Positions 1-7,342 of a stretch of DNA of 64,000 bases are shown here, piece after piece (the stretch's first letter is position 1; each line of letters opens with the position of its first letter). The notes beneath the pieces are model-generated. The model had not been told where the DNA came from. It worked only from the letters and a program-made list of their open reading frames with translations, and searched no databases. The translations under genes and the position numbers were made by a program. This stretch comes from LMUY01 sp964242925 (lineage in GTDB: Bacteria; Pseudomonadota; Alphaproteobacteria; Acetobacterales; Acetobacteraceae), in NCBI GenBank assembly GCA_964242925.1, contig CAXTBW010000003.1, positions 14,500 through 78,499 on the forward strand, in the 5' to 3' direction.

Positions 1-191
1 CCGGCAAGCATCGACAGCGGCGCCGATCGGAGCGCCAGGCCGTCCACGACGCGAACGGACGCGGTCCCGGGTTCGCCGGTGAGAACGGTGTGGCCGGTCT
101 CGGTCAGCGCGGCGCACAGCGACTGGATGTAGGCTGCGCCTCCCTCGATGGGACGGCCAGTCTGCGCCTGCGTGAAATGAAACTCCGCCAT
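1..191 (-). CDS. Glycosyltransferase-like protein, N-terminal fragment
   Basis: The gene is cut by the left window edge and only about 63 codons are visible. It starts MAEFHFTQAQTGRPIEGG and continues AAYIQSLCAALTETGHTVL. A glycine pair followed by an aliphatic helix and 'GHTV' resembles the start of GT-B glycosyltransferases, but the fragment is too short to be sure. It begins 31 bases after the stop of the flgN-like gene on the same strand, so it may be the last gene of the flgI operon. A role in modifying flagellar or surface components is inference from position only. Confidence 0.4.
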   Translation of the reverse strand, partial: MAEFHFTQAQTGRPIEGGAAYIQSLCAALTETGHTVLTGEPGTASVRVVDGLALRSAPLSMLA

Positions 192-222
192 GGCCCGGCG
201 ATACCACGGCAACCAGGCGGCG

Positions 223-594
223 TCACACTCGCGCGGAAAGCGCCCATCCAGTCGCCGGGCGCGCCGCGTAGCTGCCGGAGCGGCCGTAGCGCGGCGCCGG
301 ATTGGATGCGCGCGCAGCGCCGGCCAGCACGCCGAGCACGCGCGTCTGCACGGCGATGGCGCGTTCGAGCAGCCGGCGGTTCTCGTCGGCCAGCGCGCGC
401 AGGCGGATGGCGGCGGCGCGCAGGGCCGGGGTCGGCGCCGCTGCGGGCCGCGCTGCGGCGAAGGATGCGGCGGCCGTCTGCTTGCGTGCGAGCAGCGCGG
501 CGGCGGCGGGCAGGTCCAATGCCTGCAGCGCTGCGTTCTCGGCGGCGACGGCGTCGGCGAGCGTTTCGATTGCATTGATAAGGCCGGGGGTCAT
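223..594 (-). CDS. FlgN-like flagellar export chaperone
   Basis: This is a 123-residue, Ala-rich, mostly helical protein starting MTPGLINAIETLADAVAAEN. FlgN proteins are small helical chaperones for the hook-filament junction proteins FlgK and FlgL. The assignment rests on size, helical heptad character, the 'LADENRRLLERAI' helix typical of FlgN-like proteins, and its place directly after flgI-flgJ. The start overlaps the flgJ stop by four bases (ATGA), which suggests translational coupling. Sequence similarity within FlgN is low, so an unrelated small flagellar protein remains possible. The last ~25 residues look disordered. Confidence 0.55.
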   Translation of the reverse strand: MTPGLINAIETLADAVAAENAALQALDLPAAAALLARKQTAAASFAAARPAAAPTPALRAAAIRLRALADENRRLLERAIAVQTRVLGVLAGAARASNPAPRYGRSGSYAARPATGWALSARV

Positions 595-875
595 CGCGTG
601 CTGCTTTCCTGCATGTGGAGCATCTGGCGGAACACGGGCTGCGCGATGCCTAATCCGCCGGCGTGGGCGATCTGCTTGGCGAGCGAGTCGATCAGCATGG
701 GCTTCCAGGCGGTCTCCGCCTGGCCGCCGCCGAGCGGCGAGGCGGCGAGGTCCACGGTGTCGAACATCGGCTTGAGGAACTCGTTGAGCGCCATGGCCTC
801 GAAGTCCTGCGCGGCCTTCCAGGCTTTCTGCACACTCGCCGGGGGCAGGTTGGTTTGGATGGCGGGGGCGTCCAT
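591..875 (-). CDS. flgJ: Rod-binding protein FlgJ, N-terminal domain only
   Basis: This 94-residue protein has the FlgJ rod-cap signature: 'AAQDFEAMALNEFLKPMF' early and 'GGLGIAQPVFRQML' near the end. It acts in the periplasm as the scaffold under which the flagellar rod assembles. The C-terminal muramidase domain of enteric FlgJ is absent, which is usual in alphaproteobacteria, where peptidoglycan is opened by a separate enzyme. It lies between flgI (one-base overlap) and the flgN-like gene (four-base overlap) in one minus-strand operon. Confidence 0.87.
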   Translation of the reverse strand: MDAPAIQTNLPPASVQKAWKAAQDFEAMALNEFLKPMFDTVDLAASPLGGGQAETAWKPMLIDSLAKQIAHAGGLGIAQPVFRQMLHMQESSTR

Positions 876-1972
876 CAGCGCACCTGCAGATCGGCTTGCA
901 GCGCGCCGGCGGCCTTGATGGACTGCAGGATGCTGATCATGTCGCGTGGCCCCACCCCCAGCGCGTTGAGGCTGGCGACCAGATCGCGCAACGTCACGCT
1001 GCCCTGGATGATGCCGAGCCGCTTGTCCGACGCGTCGTCCACCTGGACGTTGGTTCGCGGCACGGTGGTGGTGGCGCCATTCGACAGCGGGCCCGGCTGC
1101 GACACCTGCGGCGTCTCGGTCACGCGGATGGTGAGGTTGCCCTGGGCGATCGCGACGGTGCTGACGCGGACGTTGGCGCCGATGACGATCGTGCCGCTGG
1201 CTTCGTCGATGACGACGATGGCCGGGCTGTCCGGTTCGACCCGCAGCTCCCCGATAATGCCCAGCGCGTCGACGACGTTGCGACCGCCGAGGTTGAGCGC
1301 GACAGTGCGGGGGTCGCGCGCCGCGGCCACCCCGCCGCCGAGCGCCGCGTTGATGGCGACCTGGATACGGTGGGCGGTGGTGAGGTCCGGGTTGCGCAGC
1401 CCAAGCCGCAGCTCCGGCCTGGCGCCCAGCGCGTAGGGCAGTTCCTTCTCCACGGTGGCGCCGTTGCTGATGCGGCCGGCGGTCGGGATGTTGCGGGTGA
1501 CGGAGCTTGCGGCGCCGCGCGCGGCGATGGCGCCGGTGGCGAGCGCGCCCTGTCCGACTGCGTAGACCTCGCCATCGGCGCCGAGCAGCGGGGTGACCAG
1601 CAGGGTGCCGCCAGTGAGGTCCTTCGCGTCGCCCAGGGCGGAGACGGCGATGTCGATCCGGCTGCCGCCGCGGGCGAAGGCGGGCAGGTTGGCGGTGACC
1701 ATGACGGCGGCGACGTTCTTGGTCTGCAGTTGGGCCGCCTGGTCGCGGGTGTTGACGCCGAGTCGCTCCAGCATGCCGATCAGCGACTGCCGGGTGAACA
1801 CGGCGTTGTCCAGGCGGTCGCCGGTGCCGTTGAGGCCGACGACGAGGCCGTAGCCGATAAGCTGGTTCTCACGGATGCCTTCGACGTCCGCGATGTCCTT
1901 GATGCGGACCTCGGCGGCGGCGAGAACGCCCCCGAAACTGGGAATAAGGGTGAGGACCGCGAGGATGAGCAT
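875..1972 (-). CDS. flgI: Flagellar P-ring protein FlgI
   Basis: FlgI forms the periplasmic P-ring bushing around the rod. The hallmark 'RIKDIADVEGIRENQLIGYG', the following 'LVVGLNGTGD' and the C-terminal 'LNALGVGPRDMISILQ' are all present. The ATG at 1972 gives a 365-residue preprotein with a signal peptide (MLILAVLTLIPSFGGVLAAA), the usual FlgI length. A longer reading from a TTG at 2017 is unlikely because the sigma-54 promoter at 2034-2048 predicts transcription starting near 2022, leaving only about five leader bases. No strong Shine-Dalgarno is visible before 1972. It is the first gene of the flgI-flgJ-flgN unit. Confidence 0.95.
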   Translation of the reverse strand: MLILAVLTLIPSFGGVLAAAEVRIKDIADVEGIRENQLIGYGLVVGLNGTGDRLDNAVFTRQSLIGMLERLGVNTRDQAAQLQTKNVAAVMVTANLPAFARGGSRIDIAVSALGDAKDLTGGTLLVTPLLGADGEVYAVGQGALATGAIAARGAASSVTRNIPTAGRISNGATVEKELPYALGARPELRLGLRNPDLTTAHRIQVAINAALGGGVAAARDPRTVALNLGGRNVVDALGIIGELRVEPDSPAIVVIDEASGTIVIGANVRVSTVAIAQGNLTIRVTETPQVSQPGPLSNGATTTVPRTNVQVDDASDKRLGIIQGSVTLRDLVASLNALGVGPRDMISILQSIKAAGALQADLQVR

Positions 1973-2033
1973 TCGCAAAGGGTGCGTCTTTCCGGCTCGT
2001 TCAGCTTTAGGCGGCAAAGTCGGTCGGGAGAGC

Positions 2034-2048
2034 GCAAGCGGCGTGCCA
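2034..2048 (-). promoter_or_regulatory. Sigma-54 promoter for the flgI operon
   Basis: Read on the minus strand the sequence is TGGCACGCCGCTTGC, an exact match to the RpoN consensus TGGCAC-N5-TTGC with correct -24/-12 spacing. The predicted start point is about base 2022, some 50 bases before the flgI ATG. Sigma-54 control of hook-basal-body operons is established in Caulobacter and related bacteria. The activator binding site was not identified. Confidence 0.82.
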
Positions 2049-2142
2049 GCCTAAATCGGCGTGAATTGGCTTATTTGGCGCGGCGTGGGGTCGGCAAATG
2101 TTGCCGCTGGGCATGAGGAGCAGGGCGCATGGTGGTTTGGGC

Positions 2143-2553
2143 ATGACGGGCGTCGGACGGATCGGCCGCGCCGCGCCCGGCGCTGACACGGGGGCGCCGC
2201 GCCGCGCGTCCGGCTCGGGCGGCGACTTTGCGGTCGGTGCTTCGGCGACGTCGGCCGCAGGTCCGGTAGGCGGAACGGCGTCCGTCGCAGGCGTGGTGGG
2301 CATGCTGCTGTTGCAGGAGGTGGCGGACGCTCCGACACGGGACCGGCAGGCGAGGCGGCATGGCCGGGCGTTGCTGGAGGGGCTGACCGAGCTCCAGCGG
2401 GCCTTGCTGGGCGACGGAGACGATTCGGCGGCGCTGGACCGGTTGGCGGCGCTGGTGGAGCACTGCCCGGAGGCGGCCGACCCAGCTCTGCGCGCCACGC
2501 TGGCCGCCGTTGCGCTGCGTGCGAGGGTGGAGCTGGCCCGCCGGGAGCTGTGA
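2143..2553 (+). CDS. fliX: Flagellar assembly regulator FliX
   Basis: FliX is an alphaproteobacterial protein that couples basal-body assembly to the sigma-54 activator FlbD. This 136-residue product begins MTGVGRIGRAAPG, followed by a Gly/Ser/Ala-rich stretch with 'GGDFAVG' and a helical C-terminal half (QEVADAPTRDRQARRHGRAL onward) that matches FliX layout. An ATG at 2098 would add 15 atypical residues, so 2143 is preferred. The gene is divergent from flgI, as in Caulobacter, where flgI is also sigma-54 dependent. Assignment rests on domain pattern, length and synteny. Confidence 0.75.
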   Translation: MTGVGRIGRAAPGADTGAPRRASGSGGDFAVGASATSAAGPVGGTASVAGVVGMLLLQEVADAPTRDRQARRHGRALLEGLTELQRALLGDGDDSAALDRLAALVEHCPEAADPALRATLAAVALRARVELARREL

Positions 2554-2576
2554 TGGTTCGGTGACAAGGCCTTGGA

Positions 2577-3131
2577 ATGGCGAAAAAGCCCGATCCGCTT
2601 GCCGTTCTAAGCCGTTTTGAGTCAATTCCGCCCTTGGCGGCGCGAACGCCCATCGCTATACAGCCGCCCGACAGCACCGCCGATGGCGTTCTGGATCGCG
2701 AAGGACTGGCACAGATGATGCTGACGCTGCCCCCTGACTATCGTCCTGCTGAGCACGAAGAGTTCATGGAGGAGCGCCAGTCGGAGTACTTCCGGCAGAA
2801 ATTGCTGAGGTGGCGCAACGATCTGCTGCGAGAGGCCGACGGCACCCTGGCCAGCCTGTCGGAGGGCGGCATCCTCGAGGCGGACATCACCGACCGCGCG
2901 AGCGTGGAAACCGATCGGGCGCTCGAGCTGCGCACCCGGGACCGCGCCCGCAAGCTCATCAGCAAGATCGACCAGGCGCTGCAACGGATCGACAGCGGCA
3001 CGTACGGCTTCTGCGAGGAGACCGGCGAGCCGATCGGCCTGCGGCGGCTGGAGGCGCGCCCGATCGCCACGTTGTCGATCGAGGCGCAGGAGCGACACGA
3101 GCGGATGGAGCGGGTGCACCGCGACGACTGA
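2577..3131 (+). CDS. dksA: RNA polymerase-binding transcription factor DksA
   Basis: DksA binds the RNA polymerase secondary channel and works with ppGpp. The 184-residue product has the coiled-coil with 'DITDRASVETDRALELRTRD' at the tip and the C-terminal globular region 'YGFCEETGEPIGLRRLEARP'. Only one cysteine of the classical four-cysteine zinc finger remains, as in the low-cysteine DksA forms of alphaproteobacteria. It stands 23 bases after fliX and may be co-transcribed. The N-terminal ~50 residues are variable and probably flexible. Confidence 0.93.
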   Translation: MAKKPDPLAVLSRFESIPPLAARTPIAIQPPDSTADGVLDREGLAQMMLTLPPDYRPAEHEEFMEERQSEYFRQKLLRWRNDLLREADGTLASLSEGGILEADITDRASVETDRALELRTRDRARKLISKIDQALQRIDSGTYGFCEETGEPIGLRRLEARPIATLSIEAQERHERMERVHRDD

Positions 3132-3162
3132 GGCGCAGTCGCAAGCGGCGACACTAGACGCG

Positions 3163-3255
3163 CTCTCCTTCTCGGAGAGTGTTGGGTGAGGGGCCTTGCC
3201 GCCCGGCGGTCATCCATCGCGCAGCCCTCACTCCGACCCTCTCCCAAAGGGAGAG
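3163..3255. repeat. Dispersed palindromic repeat, copy 1 (CTCTCC/GGAGAG family)
   Basis: The element has two half-units in inverted order. The left one is a small hairpin CTCTCC-ttct-cGGAGAG followed by GGTGAGGGG. The right one is CCCTCACTCCGACC followed by the hairpin CTCTCCC-aaa-GGGAGAG. A second copy with the same organisation lies at 51244-51340. It fills the space between the convergent dksA and flgH genes and could act as a two-way terminator. It is a REP-like intergenic element; no coding content is apparent. Confidence 0.75.
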
Positions 3256-3321
3256 CAAAAGAGGTGCGATTTAGACGGGCAGGCGATCCCGCTCCGCATC
3301 CGTCGAAATGGCCGGCCCGGG

Positions 3322-4053
3322 TCAAAACGGCAGGATCGCATCAAGGATTTGCTGGCCGTAGCGCGGCTGCTGCAGGTCGGTGAGCGTGCCGCGGCCGCCA
3401 TAGGCGATGCGGGCCTCGGCCATGCGATCGTGCACCACGGTGTTGTCGCTCGCGATATCCTGCGGGCGGACGACGCCGCTCACTTGCAACTCCCGCAGCT
3501 CGTTATTCACCCGCATCTCCTGCCGCGCCACCACGACCAGGTTTCCCGTGGGCAGCACCTGGGTGACTACGCCGGCCAGACGCAGGGTGACCGCCTCGTT
3601 GCGCTTGATGGTCCCCGTCCCCGTATTGGTGTTGGTGCTGTTGGTGGTCACCAGGTTGTTCAAATCGGCCGACTTGCCCAGGATCTTCTGCAACCGCGCC
3701 TGCAGGCCCAGCAGGTTGGGCGTGGCCTCCGCCTCCGAGCCGGCGCGGGTGGCGCCGGTGGCGTTGCCGAGGTTGGCGGACTCGGCGATGTTGACCAGCA
3801 CGGTGAGCACATCGCCGACCTGGGCCGCGCGCTGGTCCTTGAAGAAGGCCCGGCTGCCGGAGCGCCACAGGCTGTTGACCTGGGTGGGCGCCAGGTCCGG
3901 GCGCGGCGAGGGCATGGTGACCGGGCGCCAGGCCGGGTCGCGGGTCGGGTCGCTGGGCGCCGTCATGCTCGGCGGATGGCCGACCTCCGCCAGCTTGGAC
4001 AGCACGCCGCAGCCGGAGAGCGCCAGCGTGGTCGCCAATAGGACGGCCCTCAT
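3322..4053 (-). CDS. flgH: Flagellar L-ring lipoprotein FlgH
   Basis: FlgH forms the outer-membrane L-ring. The 243-residue precursor has a lipoprotein signal ending LALSGC with the lipidated cysteine at residue 15, then the typical 'LWRSGSRAFFKDQRAAQVGD' segment. It ends with 'SGVVRPQDIASDNTV' and 'YGQQILDAILPF', the classic C-terminal L-ring region. Its ATG overlaps the flgA stop by four bases. It is the last gene of flgF-flgG-flgA-flgH. Confidence 0.95.
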   Translation of the reverse strand: MRAVLLATTLALSGCGVLSKLAEVGHPPSMTAPSDPTRDPAWRPVTMPSPRPDLAPTQVNSLWRSGSRAFFKDQRAAQVGDVLTVLVNIAESANLGNATGATRAGSEAEATPNLLGLQARLQKILGKSADLNNLVTTNSTNTNTGTGTIKRNEAVTLRLAGVVTQVLPTGNLVVVARQEMRVNNELRELQVSGVVRPQDIASDNTVVHDRMAEARIAYGGRGTLTDLQQPRYGQQILDAILPF

Positions 4054-5051
4054 CGCGAGGCCACCCGGGTCGCATCCCTACTTGCGTCCCTGGGCGGCAG
4101 CGGCGCGCCCGGGGGCAGCAGGACGGGGGTGGCCCCGCTGATGCGGACCCTCCCGGCGCCGAGCACCTCCGCGTCCATCACGGCGCGGGCGGCAACGTTC
4201 AGCACGTGGACCGACTCTCCTACGCCGCCGCTGTCCATGGCGACACCCTGCGCGCTGATGGCGATCCCCGGCGCCTCCAGCTGCATCTGCACCGGGTCGC
4301 CGCGCTGCACGGCGAGCGGGCGGCCCATGTCGGCCAGCACGAGCGGCGCGCCTGGGCCCACCGGTCGGCGCATCGCCTGGCCGATCGCCTGGCCCGGCGT
4401 GCGCGCGACGTCGCCGCGCACCGTGGCTGCGCGCAGGCGGGCGAGCTTGACGTCCCCCGCGCCGATGACGTCCCCGGGCGCCAAGCGGCGGGCGGCGACT
4501 GGCACTTCCAGCATCTCGACGACGCTGCCCGACAGGCGGGTGTGGGCGGGCGCCATGCCTTTGGCGGTGGCGGACAGCATGGCGGTGAAGCGGCCGCTGG
4601 CGGCGTCGTAGTCCAGCTGCGCCACGTCGGTGTGGGTTTCGCCGTCAGCGGGAACGGTCGGCGGAGCGAAGGCGGGCATCTCGATCTCCGCGTCGGAGGG
4701 CACGCCGCGGACGGCGAGGGCGGCGCGAAGGGCCGCCATCGCGACGTCCCGCGGCAGCGGCTTGCCGGGGCGTTCCAGCACGATGCGCTCGCCGGAGCTG
4801 GAGGGACGCCAATCGACGCCGAATTGACGGGCGATGGCGGCGAGCTGCGGCGCTTCCACGACGATGCGGCCGCCGGGTTCGGGGCCGGGGCCGATGGCCC
4901 GGTCGGCCTCCACGCCGTCCCACAGGTCGGACAGGCGGACCGCGGGGTCGGACAGGGTGGTGTTGGCGCGCAGGCTTGCGGCGTGCGCGGCCGTCGCAAA
5001 CACGAGCGGGGTGAACGCGAGCGCGAGCGCCGCGAGGAGGGGAGTTCGCAT
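4050..5051 (-). CDS. flgA: P-ring assembly chaperone FlgA
   Basis: FlgA is the periplasmic chaperone for FlgI polymerisation. From the ATG at 5051 the product is 333 residues with a signal peptide (MRTPLLAALALAFTPLVFAT...AHA). The SAF-like C-terminal domain is recognisable: 'VPVAARRLAPGDVIGAGDVK', 'RRPVGPGAPLVLADM', 'VQRGDPVQMQLEAPGIAIS' and 'AMDSGGVGESVHVLN'. It is five bases after flgG and overlaps flgH. The reading frame stays open upstream through flgG and flgF, but that part is antisense-frame noise and not a fusion. Confidence 0.93.
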   Translation of the reverse strand: MRTPLLAALALAFTPLVFATAAHAASLRANTTLSDPAVRLSDLWDGVEADRAIGPGPEPGGRIVVEAPQLAAIARQFGVDWRPSSSGERIVLERPGKPLPRDVAMAALRAALAVRGVPSDAEIEMPAFAPPTVPADGETHTDVAQLDYDAASGRFTAMLSATAKGMAPAHTRLSGSVVEMLEVPVAARRLAPGDVIGAGDVKLARLRAATVRGDVARTPGQAIGQAMRRPVGPGAPLVLADMGRPLAVQRGDPVQMQLEAPGIAISAQGVAMDSGGVGESVHVLNVAARAVMDAEVLGAGRVRISGATPVLLPPGAPLPPRDASRDATRVASR

Positions 5052-5056
5052 GGCGC

Positions 5057-5842
5057 TCACCGCAGGTTCGTCAGGGTGGAGAGCATCTGGTCGGACGTGG
5101 TGATGACGCGGCTGTTCATCTCGTAGGCGCGCTGCGCGGTGATGAGGTTCGAGATCTCGGTCACGACGTTCACGTTGGAGCCCTCGACGAAGCCCTGCTG
5201 CAGGCTGCCGAAGCCGGGCGCCGCGGGCGCCCCCGTGGTGGCGTTGCCGCTGGCGCCGCTTTGCAGGAACAGGTTGTTTCCCTGCGCGTCGAGCCCCGCC
5301 TCGTTCGGGAACACGGCAAGCTGCAGCGTGCCGACGACTTGCGGCGCGGTGACGCCGCTCTGGCTGACCTGGACGCTGCCGCCGGCGCTGATGGTGACGG
5401 CGGTCGCGTTGGTGGGGATGACGATGCCGCCCGCCACCGGGTAGCCGTCTGCGGTGACGATGGTGCCGTCGGGCGCCAGGGCGAAAGTGCCGTCGCGGGT
5501 GTAGGCGGTCTCGCCGGAGGGCAGCGTGACGGGGAAGTAGCCGTTGCCGCTGATCGCCAGGTCCAGGCTGTTGGAGGTCTGCTGCAGGGTGCCCTGTTCG
5601 TTGATGCGGTAGATGGCGGCCGTGCGCACGCCCAGGCCGACCTGCGCGCCGGCGGGCACCACCGTGCCGCTGTCCGACGTGTTGGAGCCGACGCGGCGCA
5701 TGGACTGGTACATCAGGTCCTGGAACTCCGCCCGGCGGCGCTTGAAGCCGGTGGTGGTCATGTTGGCCAGGTTGTTGGAGATGACGTCCACGTTGGTCTG
5801 CTGGGCTTGCATGCCGGTGGCGGCGATGTCGAGCGAACGCAT
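5057..5842 (-). CDS. flgG: Flagellar distal rod protein FlgG
   Basis: FlgG builds the distal rod. The 261-residue protein begins MRSLDIAATGMQAQQTNVDV and has the rod/hook N-terminal motif 'NNLANMTTTGFKRRRAEFQ', the central 'GNGYFPVTLPSGETAYTRDG' and the conserved C-terminal helix 'LITAQRAYEMNSRVITTSDQ'. Its length matches the family. It lies 12 bases after flgF and five before flgA in the sigma-54-driven flgFGAH unit. Confidence 0.97.
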   Translation of the reverse strand: MRSLDIAATGMQAQQTNVDVISNNLANMTTTGFKRRRAEFQDLMYQSMRRVGSNTSDSGTVVPAGAQVGLGVRTAAIYRINEQGTLQQTSNSLDLAISGNGYFPVTLPSGETAYTRDGTFALAPDGTIVTADGYPVAGGIVIPTNATAVTISAGGSVQVSQSGVTAPQVVGTLQLAVFPNEAGLDAQGNNLFLQSGASGNATTGAPAAPGFGSLQQGFVEGSNVNVVTEISNLITAQRAYEMNSRVITTSDQMLSTLTNLR

Positions 5843-5854
5843 TGCGCTGATCCC

Positions 5855-6595
5855 TTACGACTGGTGCTGGGTGAGTTTGTCGATGGCGGATTGCTGGCGC
5901 TCGCCCTCGCTTTGCAGGAACTGCGTGACGAATTGGAACTCGCGCAGCTCGTTCATCATGCGGGTGGTTTCGGCGACCGGCTGGACGTTGCTCTCCTCGA
6001 GCGCGCCGCCGGTGACCTTGGGCGCCGCGACGGCCGCGGTGGGGGTGTCGGCGGTGAACAGATGGTCGCCCTGCGCCTGCATGCGGTTGAGGTCGACGGG
6101 CGCCACGATGCCGATTTTGCCGAGCGAGCCGTTCTGGCTGAGCAGCGATCCGTCTCCGGCGACGCGCAGTTGGGTGTCGGCGGCGGCGACGTGGAGGGGG
6201 GAGCCGCCGGTGTCGAGCAGGGCGTTGCCGTCGCCGTCCGCGACGGTTCCGTCGGCCTGCAGGTCGAACCGGCCGGCGCGGGTGAGCATAGGACCGCCCT
6301 TGGTCTGGACGGTGAAGAAGCCGGGTCCGGAGATGGCCAGGTCGAGCGGGTTCGTGGTTTGGTTGATCGGACCCTCGGCGGCGTCGCGGTAGGTGGCGCG
6401 GTCCTGGGTGAAGGCGAGCACGCGGCCGCCGGGCACGGAGTCGACGCCGGTTTGGCGCTGCAGCCAGTCGGCGAACAGCGTGTGCCCGGTCTTGAAGCCG
6501 GGCGTGCTGGTGTTGGCGAGGTTGGTCGCGGTCACGTCCATGGCGCGCTGCTGGGCGACGAGGCGGGACAGGGCGATGGTGGTGGCATTCTGCAT
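5855..6595 (-). CDS. flgF: Flagellar proximal rod protein FlgF
   Basis: FlgF is a proximal rod component. The ATG at 6595 gives 246 residues starting MQNATTIALSRLVAQQRAMD with 'TNLANTSTPGFKTGHTLFAD', central 'ISGPGFFTVQTKGGPMLTRA' and C-terminal 'TTRMMNELREFQFVTQFLQS'. Upstream in-frame codons to 6769 lie in the promoter region and show no family similarity. It is first in flgF-flgG-flgA-flgH, with the sigma-54 promoter about 37 bases upstream. Confidence 0.95.
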   Translation of the reverse strand: MQNATTIALSRLVAQQRAMDVTATNLANTSTPGFKTGHTLFADWLQRQTGVDSVPGGRVLAFTQDRATYRDAAEGPINQTTNPLDLAISGPGFFTVQTKGGPMLTRAGRFDLQADGTVADGDGNALLDTGGSPLHVAAADTQLRVAGDGSLLSQNGSLGKIGIVAPVDLNRMQAQGDHLFTADTPTAAVAAPKVTGGALEESNVQPVAETTRMMNELREFQFVTQFLQSEGERQQSAIDKLTQHQS

Positions 6596-6631
6596 CGAGG
6601 TTCGCGTCCGGCTGGTTCGGACGGATTGAGC

Positions 6632-6646
6632 GCAAGCGATGTGCCA
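6632..6646 (-). promoter_or_regulatory. Sigma-54 promoter for flgF-flgG-flgA-flgH
   Basis: On the minus strand the bases read TGGCACATCGCTTGC, an exact TGGCAC-N5-TTGC -24/-12 element. The predicted start point is near base 6620, about 25 bases ahead of the flgF ATG. The Caulobacter flgF operon is likewise RpoN dependent. The element rules out translation from codons upstream of 6620. Confidence 0.85.
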
Positions 6647-6762
6647 CGCGCCGCGTCGTGGTTTTGCGAGCAAAATGGGTGTTTTCAGCATAGCCGGAGC
6701 GACGTTCGAAGTGCAGCCCGGCAAGGCGTGCCGGGTCAGCCGCGCCGGTTCGCTCCGCGCCG

Positions 6763-6779
6763 TTACCAAGCCTTTAACC
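6763..6779 (+). promoter_or_regulatory. CtrA-box-like site upstream of fliL
   Basis: The sequence TTACCAAGCCTTTAACC matches the CtrA full site TTAA-N7-TTAA(C) with one mismatch in the first half (TTAC). It is about 45 bases before the fliL start. CtrA control of fliLM is known in Caulobacter. A closely similar site precedes flgB at 16550. The role is inference; CtrA itself is not encoded here. Confidence 0.5.
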
Positions 6780-6820
6780 TTTGCAAGGCAAGTTGATCGC
6801 GCTCAGGCGGGGGTCGGCGA

Positions 6821-7342
6821 ATGAGTTCAGCAGTTGCGGCGATGGCTCCTGGCGGCGCGGCGGGCGCGAAAGCGGCTGGCGCCAAGGGTGGCGGCAAGAA
6901 GAAGTTGATGCTCATTGCAATGCCGCTGCTTCTGGTGGCGGTCCTGGCCGGATTGTGGTTTTCCGGCGTGCTGCCGGGCCTGCTGGGCATGGGGCATAAG
7001 GTGGCCGAGGAGGCGCGGCCTGCCGGCGAGCATGCGGCGCCGGTGTTCGTCGAGCTTCCCGAGATGATCGCCAACCTGAACGCGCCGGGTCGGCGCCCCG
7101 TATTCGTCAAGCTGAAGGTCCGGCTGGAGCTGGCCCGCGCGGAGGACCAGGCGGCGTTCGCCGCCGCGCAGCCGCGCGTGGTCGACTTGTTCCAGACCTA
7201 TTTGCGGGAGATGCGTCCGGAGGAGCTGCGCGGCTCCGCCGGCACATACCGACTGCGGGAGGAGCTGATCGCCCGCGCGAGCCTGGCCGTGGCGCCGGCG
7301 ACGGTGACGGACGTGCTGTTCAGCGAGTTGCTGGTTCAATGA
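6821..7342 (+). CDS. fliL: Flagellar basal body-associated protein FliL
   Basis: FliL is an inner-membrane protein that supports stator-rotor function. The 173-residue product has a Gly/Ala/Lys-rich cytoplasmic N-terminus, one membrane segment around residues 29-48 (MLIAMPLLLVAVLAGLWF) and a periplasmic SPFH-like domain containing 'FVELPEMIANLNAPGRRPVF' and 'YLREMRPEELRGSAGTYRLR'. It is first in a long plus-strand unit, overlaps fliM by four bases and follows the CtrA-like site. Confidence 0.93.
   Translation: MSSAVAAMAPGGAAGAKAAGAKGGGKKKLMLIAMPLLLVAVLAGLWFSGVLPGLLGMGHKVAEEARPAGEHAAPVFVELPEMIANLNAPGRRPVFVKLKVRLELARAEDQAAFAAAQPRVVDLFQTYLREMRPEELRGSAGTYRLREELIARASLAVAPATVTDVLFSELLVQ

Noticed and set aside
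2070..2090. Plus-strand sigma-54 promoter for fliX
   Set aside because: A GG-N10-GC pair exists (TTGGCTTATTTGGCGC) but lacks the TTGC -12 element, so it was not called.
4050..6647. Uninterrupted 865-codon minus-strand frame covering flgA, flgG and flgF
   Set aside because: Only the part from 5051 down is FlgA; the upstream part is an Arg/His/Pro-rich off-frame reading of flgG and flgF.
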